This document shows, one piece after another, positions 33,509 to 36,022 of a DNA stretch of 36,022 bases. The number at the start of each line of letters is the position of its first letter. Positions within the stretch are counted from its first letter, which is position 1. The position numbers and the translations under genes were made by a program. Under the pieces are notes generated by a model. That model was not told the origin of the DNA, searched no databases, and was given only the letters and a program-made list of their open reading frames with translations. The stretch is from Bacteroidota bacterium (lineage in GTDB: Bacteria > Bacteroidota > Bacteroidia > Chitinophagales > Chitinophagaceae), in the NCBI GenBank assembly GCA_005884665.1, contig VBAT01000010.1, positions 606,088-642,109 on the forward strand. Reading direction: 5' to 3'.

Positions 33509-34963
33509 ATGAAATCAAACAAAATATCATTTATTGCGGCATTGATGCTAATCGTTATGATCAGCTCATGCAAAAAGCAATTCACTGATCTAAAGCCCTA
33601 CAATGCGCTACCGCTGCCTGATGCGTTAAGCAGCGAGGCAGGGTTGAATACGGCGGTAAACGGTATGTATGCCAGCCTCCGAAGTGCCAACCTGTATGGA
33701 AGAACGCTTCCGCTCAAAGGCGACCTGATGGCTGATAACCTGTACATCAAGGCTTCCAACTCCGGCCGCTATCTTGATTTTAACGATTATAATATTACGG
33801 TAGGTAATGCAAACGCGCAGGGTGTGTGGCAATCGTCTTATGTCGCGATCAAGAATATCAATACGGTGATCAACTCGCCACTGCCCGCTAATGCTAATAT
33901 CAGCCAGTTCAGGGGTGAAGCATTTGCGGCAAGAGCTCTTATGAACTTTGACCTGGTGAGAAATTTTGCGCAGCCTTATACCGTCAACCAAACTGCCCTG
34001 GGTGTACCGCTTGTAACGAGCTTCGATCAGAACAGCCTGCCTACACGTAATACAGTAAAAGAAGTGTATGATCAGATCAACAGTGATCTCAACCAGGCAT
34101 TCAACCTGATGACATTTAACGTCAACAGCACAATGACGATTTCGGGTACGGGGCAGACGAGGGCTTTAAACAGTTCTTATTTTACAAAATGGGCCACCCG
34201 GGCCTTGCAGGCAAAAGTATATATGCATATGGGCGACTGGGCTAATGCCAAGACGGCTGCCCTGGATGTGGTGCAAAACAGCGGAGTAACACTTGTTTCC
34301 AATGCATCGTATGTCAGTTATTGGAAAAGTCCTACTCCCCGCACGGACAAAGTTGAGACCTTCTTTGAAGTGAGCAGTGATGCGGTAGATAACAACGGGT
34401 TCAACTCACTCTCTTATTTCTTTGATGCGGCAGGATATGGCGATGCGTTGGTAACGAATGAATTTTATGGCCAGTTTTCCGCAACAGATATTCGCCGGCA
34501 GCTGATCATTCCGGTTGTGAGCGGTGGGTTCACTGTTTATTATGTAAATAAATATTCCAACTCGTCCAATGCTACCGATCGTGACGACCAGAAGATCATA
34601 CGTTTTTCAGATGTACTGTTGATACTGGCAGAGGCCTATGCAAGAACAAATGATGAGGTCAATGCAAAGATCCGGCTCAACCAGGTGGCACAAAACAGGG
34701 ATCCATCATTTACAGGATACACTTCCACGGGGGCGCAGCTGATCAATGACATTATTGCAGAGAGAAGAAAAGAACTGGCTTTTGAAGGTGACAGGTTCTT
34801 TGATTTGCAGCGCATCAACGCTACGATCAATAAAGTAAGAAGAGAGAATCCGACGCAGCTGATTGTGGTCGCGCCTACCAATTTTATGAGAATTTTTCCG
34901 ATCCCTCAGGTCGAAATAGATGTAAATCCCAATATACGTTCGCAACAAAACCCGGGATATTAA
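33509..34963 (+). CDS. SusD/RagB-type surface lipoprotein
   Basis: A 484-residue outer-membrane lipoprotein that forms the lid over the SusC barrel and binds substrate. Signal with lipobox MISSC followed by KKQFTDLKP; the SusD N-terminal part has AVNGMYASLRS and GEAFAARALMNFDLVRNFAQPYT in which the ARAL...F..LVR..A.PYT pattern is characteristic; TPR-like helices follow (WATRALQAKVYMHMGDWANAK) and the C-terminal part has IIRFSDVLLILAEAYAR, RKELAFEGDRFFDLQR and FPIPQVEIDVNPNI. It forms a transcription unit with the upstream susC, and a hairpin with a T run follows. Confidence 0.96.
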   Translation: MKSNKISFIAALMLIVMISSCKKQFTDLKPYNALPLPDALSSEAGLNTAVNGMYASLRSANLYGRTLPLKGDLMADNLYIKASNSGRYLDFNDYNITVGNANAQGVWQSSYVAIKNINTVINSPLPANANISQFRGEAFAARALMNFDLVRNFAQPYTVNQTALGVPLVTSFDQNSLPTRNTVKEVYDQINSDLNQAFNLMTFNVNSTMTISGTGQTRALNSSYFTKWATRALQAKVYMHMGDWANAKTAALDVVQNSGVTLVSNASYVSYWKSPTPRTDKVETFFEVSSDAVDNNGFNSLSYFFDAAGYGDALVTNEFYGQFSATDIRRQLIIPVVSGGFTVYYVNKYSNSSNATDRDDQKIIRFSDVLLILAEAYARTNDEVNAKIRLNQVAQNRDPSFTGYTSTGAQLINDIIAERRKELAFEGDRFFDLQRINATINKVRRENPTQLIVVAPTNFMRIFPIPQVEIDVNPNIRSQQNPGY

Positions 34964-34989
34964 GAGGTTGAACAGGTTATTTTGTTGAA

Positions 34990-35018
34990 AGCGGCAGGCA
35001 AATCCTGCTGCTTTTTTG
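34990..35018 (+). terminator. Rho-independent terminator after susD
   Basis: GCGGCAGG (34991-34998) pairs with CCTGCTGC (35004-35011), one mismatch, loop CAAAT, followed by six T. It lies 27 bases after the susD stop. Confidence 0.8.
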
Positions 35019-35133
35019 TTATATATGATGAATACCCAATCCGTATTATTCACGCTTGGAGTATACCGGCCATGAATTGAAACCTTCTGCTCTGGATTTC
35101 GGTTTTGGTTTTTACCGTTAGGGTTGCAGTTAA

Positions 35134-35198
35134 TCATGCTTCAGTAATTAACACCTGAGCACTTGAAGCATTGTTTTGCATCTTGCTGCCTTCGTCAT
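35134..35198 (+). promoter_or_regulatory. Leader block shared by the two susC genes, second copy
   Basis: Starts TCATGCTT and ends TTGCTGCCTTCGTCAT, 26 bases before the ATG at 35225. The distance between the two end motifs is 49 bases, exactly as in the first copy at 30376-30440. Confidence 0.5.
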
Positions 35199-35224
35199 AT
35201 TCTTCCAATAAAAATTTAAACTGC

Positions 35225-36022
35225 ATGAAAAAAATCTTGCTGCTCGTACTATTCTGTTTGCCTGCCATGATCATGATGGCACAAAGCAGAACGATTACCG
35301 GGAAAGTAACGAACCCGGAAGGCAAAGCAGTTCCATTTGCAACGGTGACCGTCAAGGGTACTACGAACGCGGTATCTGCTGACGCGAACGGGAACTTTTC
35401 CATCCAGGCCGCTCCAAACAGTATTTTGGTATTCAGCGCCGCCGGCTTTCAAAATGTTGAAACGAACATCGGTAACCAAACCACGGTTAACTCCACTCTT
35501 TCTACCGCTGGTGCTTTGAGTGAGGTGGTTGTGACCGCATTGGGTATCCGCAGAGCAGATAAAGCGCTGGGTTATTCGGTTACTAAAGTGGATCCAAACT
35601 CTCTTTTGCAGAAATCGGAACCTGATATGTTGAAGAGTTTGCAGGGTAAAGCTGCAGGTGTGGATATCCGCACATCGCAAGGTACTCCGGGAGCTGCTAC
35701 ACGCATACAAATAAGGGGTAATTCATCTTTTTTTGGAGACAACCAACCCCTGATCATTGTTGATGGCATTCCTTTTAGTAATGACCAGGTGTCAACGAGC
35801 AACCAGACCACAGGTGGTACCGCTTATTCGAACGGCATTAGCAGTCTCGATCCCAACGATATTGCGTCCATGAATATTCTGAAAGGTTCATCAGCAGCTG
35901 CATTATATGGTTCGAGGGCTTCCAACGGCGTCTTGGTGATCACAACTAAATCAGGAAGCGCGACAAGATCGAGAAAAGGGACGGAAGTAACCGTTTCCAG
36001 TTCAATATCATGGGAAAAAATT
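35225..36022 (+). CDS. Second SusC/RagA-type TonB-linked transporter, 3'-truncated by window edge
   Basis: The first 266 codons of a second SusC protein; the frame is still open at the last base. Signal peptide MKKILLLVLFCLPAMIMMAQ, then the carboxypeptidase-regulatory-like domain (SRTITGKVTNPEGKAVPFAT), TonB-box-like GALSEVVVTALGIRR, and plug motifs LKSLQGKAAGVDI, ATRIQIRGNSSFFG, QPLIIVDGIPFSN, DIASMNILKGSSAAALYGSR and NGVLVITTKSG. It resembles the first SusC in layout but not closely in sequence; its A(D)KALGYSVTKVD start of the plug places it in a different SusC subgroup. It has its own leader block after the terminator of susD, so it begins a second unit, whose partner SusD should lie beyond the window. 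Confidence 0.95.
   Translation, partial: MKKILLLVLFCLPAMIMMAQSRTITGKVTNPEGKAVPFATVTVKGTTNAVSADANGNFSIQAAPNSILVFSAAGFQNVETNIGNQTTVNSTLSTAGALSEVVVTALGIRRADKALGYSVTKVDPNSLLQKSEPDMLKSLQGKAAGVDIRTSQGTPGAATRIQIRGNSSFFGDNQPLIIVDGIPFSNDQVSTSNQTTGGTAYSNGISSLDPNDIASMNILKGSSAAALYGSRASNGVLVITTKSGSATRSRKGTEVTVSSSISWEKI

Noticed and set aside
30473..36022. Complete polysaccharide utilisation locus
   Set aside because: Two susC genes and one susD are present but no glycoside hydrolase, lyase, SGBP or hybrid two-component regulator is seen; substrate cannot be claimed.

Overview
The window reads as chromosomal DNA of a Bacteroidota bacterium, most like the Chitinophagaceae. Supporting signs are SusC/SusD pairs, an OmpA protein with TSP3 calcium-binding repeats, a ParA-ParB-DUF5683-DapB cluster, a LuxE-like acyltransferase, lipoproteins with short Bacteroidota-type lipoboxes, and promoter-like TAnnTTTG sequences. 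No rRNA, tRNA, CRISPR array, integrase or classical insertion sequence was seen.

Layout. 1-3561: a tightly overlapping shikimate operon aroB (5' end off the window), aroA, aroC. aroC is damaged: a small frameshifting deletion near its N-terminus and an in-frame insert of about 166 codons encoding a DUF559 (Vsr-like nuclease fold) domain with palindromic, terminally inverted ends. 3580-7224: DUF952 protein, YcbB-type L,D-transpeptidase lipoprotein and OmpA/TSP3 protein, closed by a strong hairpin. 7301-10454 (minus): cupin, flavin amine oxidase, two small unknown proteins and a PepSY-like lipoprotein. 10667-11290: secreted M48-like zinc protease. 11346-14732 (minus): parA, parB, DUF5683, dapB. 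14895-16122: a metallophosphoesterase split by a frameshift. 16227-20682: two outer-membrane barrels and lon. 20785-24436 (minus): a four-gene coupled operon of a 55-residue membrane protein, a two-domain methyltransferase, a membrane sulfatase-like enzyme and a PIG-L deacetylase. 24486-26946 (minus): M42 peptidase, UbiA-like membrane protein, lipoprotein. 26992-28101: LuxE-like acyltransferase. 28244-30030 (minus): LytTR regulator and LytS-type kinase. 30473-36022: susC, susD and a second susC cut by the window end.

The most unusual theme is that short palindromic or dispersed repeat elements sit inside coding sequences and keep the reading frame. Two lie in aroA (42 and 39 nt, each with flanking direct repeats), the DUF559 element lies in aroC with the same type of palindromic ends as one of the aroA repeats, and at least two nested insertions (54 and 30 nt, again with flanking direct repeats) lie in the LuxE-like gene. 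All four sizes that can be measured from direct repeats are multiples of three. This resembles the in-frame Rickettsia palindromic elements, with a candidate nuclease-bearing relative in the same operon.

Other points of interest are a 65-nt leader with 41 identical positions shared by the two susC genes, a 12-bp perfect inverted repeat upstream of the first susC, and a 7-bp tandem array downstream of the LuxE-like gene.
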